Shown: positions 11,728 through 25,254, counted from the stretch's first letter. The stretch is 64,000 nt of DNA from Rallus limicola (GCA_022605955.1 JAKCOZ010000016.1:12652001-12716000); one strand, 5' to 3'. Notes: generated by a model not told the origin, from the letters alone. Numbers and translations are program-made.

Positions 11728-14700
11728 AGAAACCCAGATTTCCTTATCTTAAGAGCAAATTAGAATAACACTCTGGGATGAAACACACAGGTCCACAGTG
11801 CAGCTAGGGTAGGGCGAAATTTAAAAAGAAAAAAAAGACAAACAGGATCACAAGAGGAAAAAAACAACCCTATGGAAAAGGCAGATTATTGTGTAATCAC
11901 CAGAGTATTTTGCCCTCTGGCAGAAGAAAGGCTCAGAGGAAAAAGCATACCTCATCACTGTGATGCGCATTTTCAGCCATTCCCATCTACATTATGCTCT
12001 TCTCAATATGAATGCTTGTGAATAAAAGACCAGTTCGGTGAGGAGTTTGACACTGGATCAGTGAAGAGAAGTGTGTCTTCTGCCTGACCTTCACATTTAC
12101 TTACGCCTAGCCCCTAAGGGATTACAGAATCAGTTCAAAATACCTATCAAGGACAGATCTTAGTTAAGCTTTTTTTTAATTTCAAATTTGTTCATTGTAA
12201 AGCCAAGCTCAGGAACGTCTCAGAACTGGGAACTCCTCAGATACAGTCTCTTCCTTCACAGAGCAGAGCTGTATCTGTAATGGGTATGTTAAACACTAGG
12301 CAAAGAATTTAACACTCAATTTAAGAGGAGGTATTTGGGGCAAGTCTGAAAATGGGTACGCTAGCCAAGAGATTTGTTGCACTGTTCTAAGATGAGACTT
12401 CTGGAAAGAATTCCAATTCAATATTACTGTCCTTTGAATCACCATTGACCCTTACTAGTGATAAGCTTTGTAACATTTTTGGTACACTCTCAGTGACGAT
12501 CTGAATGGAAGAGAGCAAACGGATCCTTTTGAGTAGTTCCTTCCAGAGAGTAACGTTTCAAAATGTTCATATACCCTTTGAGAATTTTTTGGGTAAAGAA
12601 ATACATTGCACAAAGTATTCAGACCTTGGACAATTTAGCCATAAATTTGATTAACTGGGACATACTTCTCAAGTATTTGGGAATCATGGAAGGTATCAAC
12701 TCAAAAGAAACCTGTAATATTTACTGTTGCAGTAAAACTAACTTTAATCTTGCAAAGAGTAGAAAGGAACTCACCTGCTGCTGCTCAGAGCAGGTAAGAC
12801 CTCTAGCACGAGGACCACTGTAGAGAAATGACCATAATACAGTGCAGTCTCCAAACCTCCTGATAGTCCCAGCTCCACCAAGTTACAAGCCAAAGGCCAA
12901 AGTCTGGGGGCAGAAAGAGATGTGAGGACATCACAAAGAGTGAAAATAACTTCAGAAATGACTCAGAAGTTGCATTGTATTACATAGATACAGTTAAGAA
13001 ACAAATTCAGGAGTACAGCACTGGCGAAACTAGATGACACCTTTATAGGTCTTAGAGATGTAACTTGAATAGAGAAAATACAGTAACTGGAATGAGATTC
13101 CTTTGGGGGAAAAAAATGACCCTGATCATAGGCAGAACTGATCCAGCTGATCCATGTACTCTAACAAGAGAGTACCAGGGCTTTCCTGTCCAAAATAATG
13201 ATACTCAGATAAATATTAAAACTCCAATTTTTTGAATGCAGGTAACACCATGTATTGTTTCCTAGCTAGCAAGAGCCACTTTCCAAATGTACATATAAAT
13301 TCAAACTACAGAAATCTGTAACGGGATCATAATTTTATAATATATTTGGTGTTTTTGAAGTCCAACAAAATAATTTAAAAATATATTCTTTAGGGTTTAG
13401 ACAATTTTTCTATGGAACATTTATCTGACTTTACTTTGAATCGTTTGTTTTCATCCTTCTGAATTTCTAAAGACAATAAATAATCATGATGGGACATACA
13501 ATGACATTTTAAAATCTGGAACTCTACAGAAATCAATGTGAGCTTTGTTTAAAAACCACAGCAGCCTCTGCTTATGATATAAATAGTTTTCTTTCTCAAA
13601 ACAACTAAAGGTTTTAATAATTTTCCTAAATGAGGCCATGCTTTACTGATAACACTCTTCCAAAAGTATGTGTGTATACATATACCATATATATTTAACT
13701 CCTTACAAAACTGACATTTACATAGTGCAGATGCATTAATTAAAGATGCATCTTGCTCAGTTTAATGGAATACATGAAGCCAAGCTATAAACTCAGTGTT
13801 TTCTAACTCCCACCATTAGCAGGACAATTAAAACTATCCTGTGCTCAGTGAACACAAATATTCACACCTAGTGATACCTCACCTGGTAACTGCAAACGTA
13901 GCACTTAGAAGAAATGAATCAGAGTGAGTAAAGGCATTGGAATAATTACCCTGAGATCACAGGATGAAAGAAATTCTGTAAGTGCACAGGTGGTTTAAAA
14001 AAAAAACCCAAACACCAAAAAATCAAAGAAAATTTCACTAATATTCACCCTTGAGGGAGGGGTGCAGCACACAGGGCATGTGGATTAATTAATGCAGTCT
14101 TGCAACTCCCTGCACTCTTCATATTTTACTATTGTCAAGTATCATCTTAAAATAAAACAACACATCACTTGGGTCTATACACACAGACAGTGAAACCATG
14201 CACATCCATTCAAATTTTATGCTCAATCATACCATTTTTTTCTCATTCTCTTGCAGGAGGAAAATTACAGCACATCCTGTCACATTACATTTTTTTGTAC
14301 AGCGACCAAAGGTTTTCCAACAAATATCACATCCTTTGTAAAGTTTAAAAAAAAAAAAAGAAAAAAAGAACTGGAGCATGAGAGAAATCCCTGATAGCAT
14401 TTCATTGGGGAACCTTCTCCTGACTGCTTCACCCAAGCCCAACTTCAACTCTCTTTCCATGCACTCAAACTCACTTGACAGGGAAGTGGGAATTGCCTTA
14501 TTCCATCCTTTAGTATTTTTTAACTTTATTTCCATATTTTATTTAAATACTGATTGTCTCAGAGATATATAGCTACTGAAACAGATTTAAAGCAGTTTTC
14601 CTTATCAGAAGAAGCCTCCAGGAAAAGAGGAGAAACCCAATAAAAGAAACAGGTTAAAAAGGAGAAGCGTGGGAATGAGCTTGTCACAGAGGGTTTTTGA

Positions 14701-16339
14701 TCTGTCTCACAAAATATTTGACTGTGTGAGGAGACAAGTACAAGTAGATGAAATTTTTCGTATAAGAAAACTCCTCCACAGTCTAGTTGCAAAACAAAGA
14801 AGTACACACATTAATGTCAAGCATTCTGTGCCATCTGATTAATTTTTGTAATCTTGTTTTAGGTTTCCTCTTCAATTGTCAGTTGTAATTTCTTAAGAAA
14901 TCTGCATGCAGCTGCCTTTCTAAGCTCTCTAGTCAAATGAACCAATCTTTTATACTGTGTTTGTAAAAAAAAAAAAATCCCTTTCAATATTCTTTTCCTC
15001 CATGAAGGCATAATTTATGGTAAAGTACGTTTTTTCAAAACCTTCCCTTACTGAGAGGACGTATGCAAAACTGGGGACATAATTCTGGATTATCTTTTAC
15101 CTTCTTAATAACAGTCAGTCCAGTCTCTGTTTCTTAAAGCACTTCTTTATGCAGGTGGATAGTAAACCCATCCTCCAACCTGAAGAAAAAAGTTACTTCA
15201 TGCGGGTATGACTGCACTCCCAAAGAGGTGGGAAAAACCTTCTTACAGATATGTTTACAAACTTATTTAGCTTTCTTACACTGATACTACAAAGTTACTG
15301 CTTCCTAAGGGCAGCTGTCATCTGCTGGTCATAATGTAGATCCAGTTTCAGAACCCAAGTTACAACCAAAGTGCACCCCTATGAGTATGCAGAAAATAAA
15401 ATACTCCAGGTATCAGGGCAAGTTGAAATTTTCCCTGACAAACTTGGATGGTCTTTTTACATGTGGTAGCCAGTTTCTCTCACTACTGGATTGTGGTGGG
15501 GTTGGAAAATAACTTAAACAGTTAACATGCAGTGAAAATTCAGTAGCCTATGGGGAAAAATCTTTCAGTCCATTTTCGAGAAGACAAACATCCAACCTAA
15601 ACATTAACAGTTTCAGTCAGCAATAATCACCCTGGTTAGCAATCTAAGCAGGAATTGTATAGACATGGTGACTAAAACTGAATATTATATGGTCTTTCTA
15701 AGTTCTATTAGTAGATTGAATCGGGGAAAGTGCCCGTCTAGACAGTCTCAGGTTTGTAAATAAAGGAAAGACCTCATTCCCTGTTTATCCAGTCCTTTTA
15801 TGTGTTCACCTGAAGACACAGACACATTTAGGTTCACCCCAATGTTTGAGAAAGGCAGTATATTCCTTTAAGGAAATACACTGCACTCTTGGATTCGAAT
15901 TTCTAGAGAGTTTTCGTTGGGCCTTTCAGTAATTCTTGTAATGTTTGTGTAAGGTTGATTCTGCCACTAAACTATTTGCAAATGTTCCTCTTTGGGGGGG
16001 GCTTGGAGCCAAATTATAATAAGCAAGAGCAGATTGACCCAGATTAAAAGATACAATTAGTCTGTCTGATTAGTAAACCTAAAAAGTACTACTTACAGTA
16101 AGTTATTGTTTTTATGACAAAAGAAGACATCCTGGCAGAACAATAAAGGCAGTGCCATGGATAAGAACCTTGCAATTTACTCCAAACAATATGAAAAAAA
16201 ATCAGTTTAGAGATAGAGCAATTCAGAATCAGTAGAACTGAAATATTACCATGCCAAAGGTAAGTGTAACAATACAAGCCCATACACATACAAATATATA
16301 TGTCTGCTTCTTTTTTGTATCAAAGCCATTTTACAATAT
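11728..16339. other. No gene or repeat recognised
   Basis: Uniform AT-rich sequence with A/T homopolymers (14346-14370, 14967-14978), TA-rich words (13670-13700), and a TTAATTAATG word at about 14084. A donor-like CAG/GTAAGA is at 12791-12796 without a convincing partner acceptor. Open frames are short and unidentified. Confidence 0.55.
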
Positions 16340-16392
16340 GGCATGGGTGGAATTTTAATCCTATTAAAATCCCATGCAAAATCATACTGAAC
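16340..16392. repeat. Possible palindromic sauropsid repeat fragment
   Basis: TGGAATTTTAATCCTATTAA followed by AATCCCATGCAAAATC recalls 'gaaatcctggccccattgaaatcaatggcaaaactcc'. Weak match. The local inverted repeat TTTTAAT/ATTAAAA is real. Confidence 0.22.
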
Positions 16393-17004
16393 CGCAATGA
16401 GACTAGGCTCTCACATTAAATGGATATTTCCCAGTAAGCATCCAGGCCCGAACCAACTTTATAGCTCCAGAGGGACCTATCTTAGTAAAAACTGAAATGA
16501 CAATTAGGTCTCCATGTGTGTAAATATATACACACACCTATATTTTTATTTGTGCAGATATTAAATTCAGAACTAATTCCATTAGGGACCACACCTTAAA
16601 ATATTTTTTGTTAACTAACTTTAGCATTAATGACAAACAATTGGTCACCATTTTACCACTTCCATTCCAGGACCTCAAAGCTACCATCATCCTCCTCTCT
16701 CCTTAAAGCCTGGACCTTGTTCTTTTTATGTGAACCTCTTACATAGCTCAGCTGTGGCTGCACACAATACATCTAGTAAAATGAACTGTCATAGGGAAAC
16801 ATGCCTCTGTGATGGCCAGAAAGGTATCTCCAGCATGAATTCTCCCCAACTTGGAAAAGTGTGTGCTCATTATGACCTGAAAAGTTGGTGCCCTAATGAA
16901 TAGCATTTCATCAACCAACTCAACATTGGCAGTTCCACCATTGTGATGCTTCTGAGAAGTCTGCTGAGCCACATGCAGGCCCATGTTACTGATTTTACAC
17001 CACT

Positions 17005-17085
17005 GGCTTCCCAAACTGCTTATGCAATACAGGTCATAGCTGGGATTCAAGTCCTGTTTTCCCTCACAGCAGATCTTTGAGTCCA
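17005..17085 (-). repeat. Possible L2/MIR-like fragment
   Basis: ACAGGTCATAGCTGGGATTC followed by AAGTCCTGTTTTCCCTCACA resembles the ggtcacacagctgggattcgaacccaggtc stretch of reversed MIR/L2. Flanks give no further support. Confidence 0.3.
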
Positions 17086-18382
17086 TCAAGAAAAGGAAGT
17101 GTTTTTTTCTAAGGTACACTACAAGATCTTTGAAGAAAGGCCATCACCTGATTTTGAAAGACTCATGACAGCAGATCTCCTGGAGAGCTCTCTTGAGTGG
17201 GAAATGGCAATTTTACTCCCATGTGTCTTCCATATAGAAACTCAGCTGGTTTTCCCTTTTTCTGGGAGACAGTTTCCCATCTGCTGCTGAGTGCTATGAT
17301 ACTATAAGTGTGACCATACCCTAAGCAGTTTCAGGATGACAGTGAAATGTGCATTTTTAAGACTAAAGGGAGAAGGAAAAGCCTGATGTCGAGACAGGAA
17401 GCTGATGAGTCTCGTAATAGCTGACTCTGCTCTACACTATCTTCGTGAGAACAGGAGATGAACAAAAAGTGCCTTGCAAAAGATAGGAAGAAGCCCTGGG
17501 AAAAGCTTACTGAATATTTTGAGAGCTAGAGAGCAAATCTACACAAAAAAAAATCCTGTCTTTAAGTTATTATATACATGCTTTGCATCAAGGATTGTTT
17601 GTGAATAACATGTTCTTTTGTATTGGTACATATTATAGCACATCTTTATGTGTACAGGTAGCTATGCAAGGAACTAACCCTAGCTCATATGTCCACCTGC
17701 TAATACTCCATACAGTGTTTTTTATTACAGTGCATGTTTAGGTTTACTAAGTGCATGTATAGATTTTATGGCAAGTGGTGTTAGGTGTTACAATGAATTA
17801 CATGACTCAAAATTATGATTGCAAAGGTAACTTCAATGAGTTTAAAACAAGTAATAATACACTGAACTGATAAGGAGCAGTAAGCTCTCACAGAGCATAC
17901 AGAATGTCCTTGAAGGAAACTGAGCACTCCACCATCCCTGGGGTACACAGGCAAAAAGCTTCAGCAAGCTGAATGTGAGATATTCTCACTTCGCCAACAG
18001 AATAGATAAACCCTCTCCCAAGCTGTTGCTTTAGAGGCCAATGCTTGGCTGTATTCCTGCAAAGGGAAAAGTAGCACCCAGTCAGGATGCAAAGGAGAAT
18101 GTAAGCCATCAGTGAGTGGAAAGTAAGGATTTTGCAGATATGCAACAGGTGTTTCAGTCAAAATGCATCATTGTTTGCTTTTCCCCAGATACAGATGCTT
18201 TTCAAAATTTTTTAGTAACCACATATTAAAAAAACAGATGACAGGCCAAGTATATACATATCAGCTCTCTGAATAACTGAAGCTATCTTACAAGACAGTG
18301 TGTGTGTAGACATGGTAAAGTTAAGGTCACCCTTGAGGACCAAACCCTGCTTCCTTTCATACACACCTATCTGCATACACAT

Positions 18383-18395
18383 CCCCCCCCCCCCC
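18383..18395. repeat. C13 homopolymer
   Basis: Thirteen C in a row between ACACAT and AATCC. Unusual in AT-rich bird DNA and prone to assembly or sequencing error. Confidence 0.9.
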
Positions 18396-19226
18396 AATCC
18401 TAGATTGGCCATGCTATTTTCCAATTCATTGGGACTTACGATGTGGGGGATACTCTCATGACATTACTGCAGCAAGCATGACAGAAAGATGCAGGGAATA
18501 AGTTTCACAACACACAGGTTTCTCTTTATGTCTTTTTCTTGGTAGCAACCACACCAGGACTGAACCCTACGTTCATCGATGTACCTTCATAGTAGCTATG
18601 AATCCCATCTGAAAACCTAGGTAATGGTCTTGTGGTTGGCTGCTGATAGTTCCCATGCTTTGTCATAGAAACAGCTGCAGTAAAAAACATCTTTACTGCA
18701 CTTCTTAGGTTTTAGAACTTTGTCCTTTACTCTCTGCAGCTCCCTTTGTTCTCAGAGGAGGTTTTGAACTAACATAATTGTTACCAGCTTCAGAAGAGTG
18801 GTCTCACTCTTGTTTCTCCTCCACCCCACCTAACCAATCTCCCCTGTGAGATGGTTTAGCTTTCTGCAAGCTGTTAATCCCTCTAAATATTCCACATGAC
18901 AGAAACAGCACCCTCAGACTGGAACTGGAAATCTACCTCTCTTGTTCCACAAGTCCAGTGAGCACAGGTAGCCATAATTCACCTTCCCAGACTGTGTCCA
19001 GCAATGAATAGTGATCACCAGCCTTCTGAAACCAAAAGTATTATTTATTAATACTAGTTAAATGTTTGGTCTCACCTAAGGCCTGTCATTCCTGGAAGCC
19101 TCAGCAAGGCTGCTTCCTCAGATTATTCCCAGACAGTGGCTCTACCTTAGTCAGATTCTCCTGAATCACAAAATCCCATCTCTCAACAGATCACGCTTTG
19201 AAAACTACCATTTTGTTGGTTTTGGG

Positions 19227-19240
19227 TTTTTTTTTTTTTT
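19227..19240. repeat. T14 homopolymer
   Basis: Run of 14 T after TTGGTTTTGGG. No transposon tail attached. Confidence 0.9.
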
Positions 19241-19884
19241 CTTGCCAAGTTTGTGGGACTTTTCTTGCCCTGGTTCAAGTGGCAACTTTCACAGCAGATA
19301 GAACTTTCCTAAATGGTTCTTAATGGTGTGTTGAGAAGTCTCAATTGGGGCCATTCCTGTTCCTTCTCCTCCTTCCCATTAACTGAAACTATTGCATTTT
19401 TACAATAAACATTCCACTAAACACATCCATATATAGACTGATTTGATTATTATTACAGAGCAGATCTGATTTTCCAAAGCAACTTATCTTAGTCATCACT
19501 ATACAACATAGAAAAAGTCATAAAATGAGAAAAAAGAAACTCAAAACCTTCTCTCTAACATTCCTTGCTGACAACTTCCTTATGTAGTCTACTTTGTTAT
19601 ACGTGTTTCTCTAATGCTTTACTAACTGTATGTACTCTGCTTACCACTGAAACTGAGCCAAACAGGGCAAGTGCTTAGCAGGGCACATTTTTAATGCAAT
19701 AAAGGAAGTGAAATATCTCCTACAAACTTAAACTGCAGAGTTTTGGAGACTGGTGAGGAGGCTGGGAAAGGGGGACCACACTATGCTCAAAACATGGAGT
19801 GAACATCCATAGTGCTTGTAATACTTAATTACAAGTATTTGGAAGCTCAGTGTTTTATCTCAACCCCCTTAAAAGCTGCGTTGT

Positions 19885-20190
19885 GACACATGAGTCTGTA
19901 TCAATTAAATTGTGCCACCAGTAACATTGACAGTTATTACTTTTCAGTATATGTAAATTCTCCGTTTGTCCCTGCAGCTAATATGCCCCTTAATCTGGTA
20001 ACAGTATGGCATAGGTGGTTTCTGTTTTTACTGGCAACAACATATTCCCTGCTGAGAAAATATGACTCGTCATGGAAAAGGCTTAATCTTGAAATTCAGT
20101 TATTTTTTGTTTCTTGGTGGCCTCTAATTGCAAGCTTGAGGCAGTGCACAATAATTATCAGTCTGCAAGCATGAAAAGGAGTAAATGCCA
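19885..20190. promoter_or_regulatory. Candidate conserved non-coding block
   Basis: The block includes TATCAATTAAATTGTG, CTCTAATTGCAAGC and GTGCACAATAATTATCAG. It holds a 94-codon open frame (19890-20174, plus) with no recognisable product. The homeodomain-word density suggests non-coding constraint instead. Confidence 0.25.
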
Positions 20191-22235
20191 GTCAGACTAT
20201 ATGGTGGCTTTGTGCACACAACATCTAAAGAACTCTGCCATGTCACTGTTGGGCTGGCAGCTTGCTTCTTCAGTCTAATGGCAGTAATTCAGCTGGTAAC
20301 TGGATGAAAAATTGCAGCAGGTTTCCCTGTTATGATTCTTTCATGCATCTCTGTCAATGGCAGTTTACATTCTGGGATTGAGATCATTTGTTTCCTGTTT
20401 GCTCACAGCTTCAGGCTTTTCTTGTTTGCCACCATGGATTTACAGCCCTCCTCCCCCTCCAGCAAACCACATCTAAGGGGTTGAGGGATTATAAGGCTTA
20501 ATACTTTGCAGCTCAGCACATGTAGCAGAAAGTTAAAACTACTGTAAAAGGAACGATGACTAGATACTCCTGTGAAACAGGTACACGCGTGTGTGCAGAT
20601 CTGTGTGTCTACATAGAAAGAAGCCCACAGAGCAGTCCACATAGTGGTGAGATGCTTGCCTTAAAGCTTTATTAGCAGTCTGTCTTCTCATAAACTAACA
20701 GACAAAACCTCAGGAAAAAAATAATAAATACAAATAACCTTTTTTAATAGGTTCCTTCCCCTAACCTTACTTGGAAAATGATACCAAAGTAAAAGACACA
20801 CTTCAAAAGATTTCCAATAGTCAGACCTCTTTATAGTCTGATGAAAAAGATGATGTTGTATACATAGAGTCATTAATGAGAGCATAAAGACAAGCATGAA
20901 TGGCCCTGATCTAGTACTTATAATACCTGCCTGTAGTAGAGATGTTTATAAGCCATGATGCCAGCCTAACTAGCCAGATTCTTAAATTTTTTAGTCACGT
21001 GTGTCACTACCATCAATACGTGTACCCTCCCAATGCCTATCTGAGGTAGGGAACTGCTACTATGCACATTAACCAGTATATGCAGATACAGGAATGCTAA
21101 GGCCTGCATTTAGTCCTGCTAAAATTAACTGGAATTGATTTCAGCCTTGAAAAATGTGACCTTAAGTACTCAGAATAAAACATGAGGGTAAAGCAGTATG
21201 ACTAGAACAAAATGGCGAGCGTGTGATTAAATAGAGACCCGAATAAAAGTTGCCCAATCTACCATCTTTCTTCCTCAGCTATCCTTTTTCTTTATCTCCA
21301 AAAGGAAATACTGTTTGTCTTTATCACTCTTGTCATGGTCAGCAAAACTGGGCAAAGCACATAATTTATTTGTGAAATGTCACCTGTTTGTTGTTTTTCT
21401 GTTCACTCACTGCTAAGAAGCAGTTTAGCTTTTCCTTGAAAGTGTATTTGTATTCAGAGAATTATTCATGGTTGCCAGCTTATTCACAAGCAGCTCATTA
21501 CAAGCATTCACCCTTTAAGTACTTGGTTAATTTTGATTAGATAAATGGCTATAGGGTATGTTTCTGTCCCTGACTGGATCTCTAAGTGTTCAGTTTCTTG
21601 ATTAAGTACTCATGTTTACAAATTTCCAACTCTCTCTCTAAGACTGTTCTTCAATATTTATTTAATATACACAGTTTCAAACATTCCTGCCATAAGAAAG
21701 TAAGCTTTGTCACAGCAGATCAAGCAACAGCCTTCAGTGACTGAAGTTTTAGAAGGTGCATTACTTGTTTGACTGACTACAACTGAGGTCATCTTATTTG
21801 AAAATGCAAATGTGATGTATTCTATTGCTTAGCTGTGAGAAAACTATTCCTTGGAGGAGTTTTTACACAAAGTGTATTACATGAATCCCCCTGAGCTCAC
21901 TAGAATATTTTAAAATATAACGGCATAATCAGATGTTAGAACCATTTCTGGATGAAGACCAGTGAGTCAGATTTGCTGGCCTGCCCTGGATCTTTTGCAC
22001 AGCTTCAGTGACTCAAAACTGTTGTAAAACTGTCCTCACCAGCCAGTTTATTACTGCTTATGCCACCAGAATGGCCAAAAGAGCCTTTTAAAGGTGGTCT
22101 TAGGCATGTAAAATGAGGCAAAACATTGCCACATTACCCCCCCATTTCTGTCATATTCCCTCATGTTTACTGTAGGTTGTATCTGTGACTTGTAAGAATG
22201 GTAGAGATGCCCTTTGGGGGAAACACTATTAAAGG
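20191..22235. other. No gene recognised
   Basis: Ordinary sequence. Apart from a possible repeat scrap at 21105-21160 nothing is distinguishable. Confidence 0.5.
21105..21160. repeat. Possible palindromic sauropsid repeat fragment
   Basis: CATTTAGTCCTGCTAAAATT then AACTGGAATTGATTTCAGCC resembles 'agtcctgctgaagtcaatggaa..ttgacttca'. Weak. Confidence 0.25.
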
Positions 22236-22312
22236 ATCTCAGGACCAAACCCTGAATTAGGCTGGACTTTACATGTGCGTTCTTTATATCCAATGAAGTT
22301 GAGGAGAAGGGC
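22236..22312. repeat. Possible palindromic sauropsid repeat fragment
   Basis: AGGACCAAACCCTGAATTAG and CCAATGAAGTTGAGGAGAAG recall the 'ggaccaaatcctgc ... cccattgaagttgatgggag' type of relic. Weak. Confidence 0.28.
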
Positions 22313-22534
22313 CAAAAGGAGGCAAAGGTCAACCTAGGGGCTAGCAGAGGTAGCCAGGAATGCAGATGCAAGAAAAGAAGCTAACGTCCTTTGCAGCAAC
22401 TGTATTAGAGTGTTGAAATGATCACCATGATCTCCTGAAAAGAAAGGCAGGAAAAGGATAACCCACTTCTGCCAACCGAGTCAAGCTACAGTCTCCATGC
22501 AAAACTGACACTAAGTATTTTACTCTTTACAAAT

Positions 22535-22640
22535 AGTCTTTATAATTGGGATTTTTAAATAATCCTTCTTAAAAGGGATTGCAGCTGTAATCAATTTGTG
22601 GAGGGCTGTTTTAATAAGAAGCTGCTCGAATAGGATTAAC
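22535..22640. promoter_or_regulatory. Candidate conserved non-coding block
   Basis: TTTAAATAATCC, GCTGTAATCAATTTG and CTGTTTTAATAAG lie in 100 bp of non-repetitive sequence between plainer stretches. Motif impression only. Confidence 0.2.
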
Positions 22641-23610
22641 TATGAGACCCTAGACCTCTTTCCTCCAGTCCTTAAACTCCTATTTGAAACATTTAGATAC
22701 CCCATAAATTATTTATTGTTCTTACAAGGTGTCATCAAGCTAAGAAAATGATGCTTGACAAGTTGAAAACCGTAACCATTTCCACCAATTTGTTAACAGC
22801 CTCTCCCACATGGCATGTAATGTCTCACTTGTGCCTTGTCTTACAGGAACAGTAGTTATATTCACCCATTGCGCCAAAAGCACACGTGTAGAGCTGGCAG
22901 ATCTTGTGCATTCTGTTTATTTCAGGAAATGTATCAGAAAATAATTTATAGACAGCCTGAAAACAGAATTTCAGAGTGGATTTCCTTTTTCTTGCCAGGT
23001 TCTTAAATAGCAACAGAACAGAAAAACATTTTTTTCACTCCTGTCTTCCACCCGAGGAACCCTTCGTTGACTCTTTTCTTTGATTTCTGAACTGCACAGA
23101 TAAATACCTAGATAGGCTGTAAAATGGAATACAGGGGAAATCTCAGTGGGATTTTGCTAAGAAAAGCAGAATCATCCCTTCATCTGAAGTACATCTCTCA
23201 GCAACTGTATCTGAAGTAAGGCTGCTGGAAAGTTTTGCAGGGTTTGTCTGGCACTACTGGTTAGTAAAGAATGGTAAAAAGGTAATGGGACAGGACATAA
23301 CTTTTCTGTAAGAGATTTAGCTAAAGAATCACTTCAAGCAACAGGCAATTTGCATTTAGCAAATAAAATGTGAAGTCAGTCTTTATACCTCTGATTATCG
23401 GAGAAGGATAGAAACTCACTGCACCTGAAAATAGGTTGTTGCCCATTACTGCTTCTTTTGGGATTGTAATGAGGTTTCATGCTTTCTTTCATCTGTAGTC
23501 TTAACACACTGACAATACTCCATCATTAATTATAGCACTTGGTGGGGGGAGGCCATAAGAATTTTGTCTAAGAACTTGTTAGGTTTTCATCTGTTTGTTT
23601 GTTTAACAGA
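22641..23610. other. No gene recognised
   Basis: A short open stretch after a splice-acceptor-like TTGTGCCTTGTCTTACAG (ends 22852) soon hits stops and has no donor in phase. Otherwise plain. Confidence 0.5.
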
Positions 23611-23732
23611 CACCATGAAATTATACATATGATCCATGGTACAACCAGTATTTCTACCATGAAGCAGTCTGTGTTAGTGTATCACATAAAACCATTAAAT
23701 AACTCGTTGAACAAAGACTTCAAAGTGTGAAG
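23611..23732 (+). repeat. Diverged direct repeat, copy 1
   Basis: This segment aligns along its length with 24282-24402. Shared blocks are ACCATGA(A/G)ATTAT at the start, TGTTAGTGTATCACATAAAA in the middle (TGTTAATGTATCATGTAAAC in copy 2) and GAACAAAGACTTCAAAGTG near the end (AAATAAAGCCTTCAAAATG in copy 2). The middle and end blocks of 26 bp each match at about 21 positions. Flanking DNA on both sides does not align, so the repeat unit is about 120 bp. Family unknown. Confidence 0.5.
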
Positions 23733-24281
23733 CTCTAATTTATTACATACCATTTGTTTACTGTATTATTCTACTAATACCAGATCAGTCAGCCTTCAAC
23801 AGCAATAATAAAACTGTCTGTGGGACCAAGACTCATGGGGCAGTGACCTCTAGTTTTGCAAGTGTACAGTTTCCACAGACAGAATATCTGAAACTAAATC
23901 CACTGAAAAGCACAAAACTGAGGAAACTACAGATGCACCCAAGTAAGGTTTTGTCTGATTTACTTCCTGATATAATTTCAAGTTCACTGAACTTCTTTGA
24001 TGTTTGGTCATTTTGAGAGACAGTGACTGCTGAAAACTCCTCTTCCATTCAGTCACGGAGCAAGTGACACAAAGGACTGACACAACTACCACTTTTACTT
24101 ATGAACGATCATGTACATCTGAGTTTATTAGACATTTTAAACACTGGGACTGGGTGCAGTCATTTAATACAAAATCCCTGTGTCAAACAGTGAGAAAACA
24201 GAATATGAAAAAGTGAAAAAATTAGGGACATCAATCTATTATTCAAAAATATTCAAGCTACATATTTCTGTCCCCTTATAG

Positions 24282-24402
24282 AAACCATGAGATTATGGGT
24301 TTGAGCCTTGTACAGCCCATCTGTTTAGTATGACAAACTGTTAATGTATCATGTAAACCAATTAGAGAAACTGGTTAAATAAAGCCTTCAAAATGCAAAT
24401 CT
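24282..24402 (+). repeat. Diverged direct repeat, copy 2
   Basis: Partner of 23611-23732, in the same orientation and about 670 bp downstream. It contains GGTTTGAGCC (24298-24307), which fits the consensus of a tRNA internal promoter B box. That would suit a tRNA-derived SINE, but I see no convincing A box upstream and the other copy has lost this word. Confidence 0.5.
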
Positions 24403-25254
24403 TGGGTAGGGCTGGCTAAAATACTTAAAATACAATACAGCACCCTGTGCCTTTTCCACAAGCTACTCTATCAAATAGGGAACTCCCAACAGAATGGAAA
24501 GATTAGTGGGGATGTCATTGAAAACATATCTTAGATTTAATGCATGAAAATTGTTTCTCTCCAGCATCTAATTTTTAAATGCTTGTATATAATTTATTTT
24601 TAAATCTACTTTAGTACTTTAAAAATTAGTACTTCTGCCTCAAAATTACAAACTTAGATGTGATGATTTCAGAAAGATACTGGGTGAAAGCAAATAGTGC
24701 TTTCCCATTTATCTTTGAAGTACTTGATCTTGACTGTTGAAGTGTATGGATACTCAGCCATAAAGCGATAGCAAACCACAAAAGGAAAACATCTTTTAGA
24801 AAGCTGCAGTTTACAGGTAAGAAACATTCAATAAGAAATGCCTGAATATGCAGAAATATCTGTGTATCAGTTTTGTCTTGTTACAGGTAATATGCAGAGT
24901 TTACATGATAGTGCAGCTCTGGTCATTCATGAACAAAGACATTTTGTGGTTTTAGGCGTACACAGGGAAGTAAATGAGTTTAAAAGATGTAGAAAGCAAT
25001 GTAATTTAGCAGGGGGAAAATAAAGAAATTCTTGAGCTACTAATAGAAAAGAAGGACGTTGGCCTAGAAAACCCCTTTTGTTTATAATTTCATAAATGGA
25101 GTCAGTAGCCTGAGACAAGCCTGTCACATCTTTGGCTTTGAACAAGGGTCAGTGATGGATAACTGACCTCCTTTCTCACTTTTATCAACAAATGTCAAAA
25201 AAGGCAAACAACAGCAATGACATCCTGCCCAAACAGCCAAGAGTGTTTCATTTT
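24403..25254. other. No gene recognised
   Basis: AT-rich; donor-like ACAG/GTAAGA at about 24816. No coding or repeat signal. Confidence 0.5.

Larger units (their letters stand above)
17086..19884. other. No gene recognised
   Basis: AT-rich with the C13 and T14 runs noted separately. Open frames at 16748-17119 (minus, 123 codons, crossing the left edge) and 17888-18145 (minus) have no recognisable product. Confidence 0.55.

Noticed and set aside
16748..17119. 123-codon open frame, minus strand
   Set aside because: It overlaps a possible L2/MIR-like scrap and shows no known domain.
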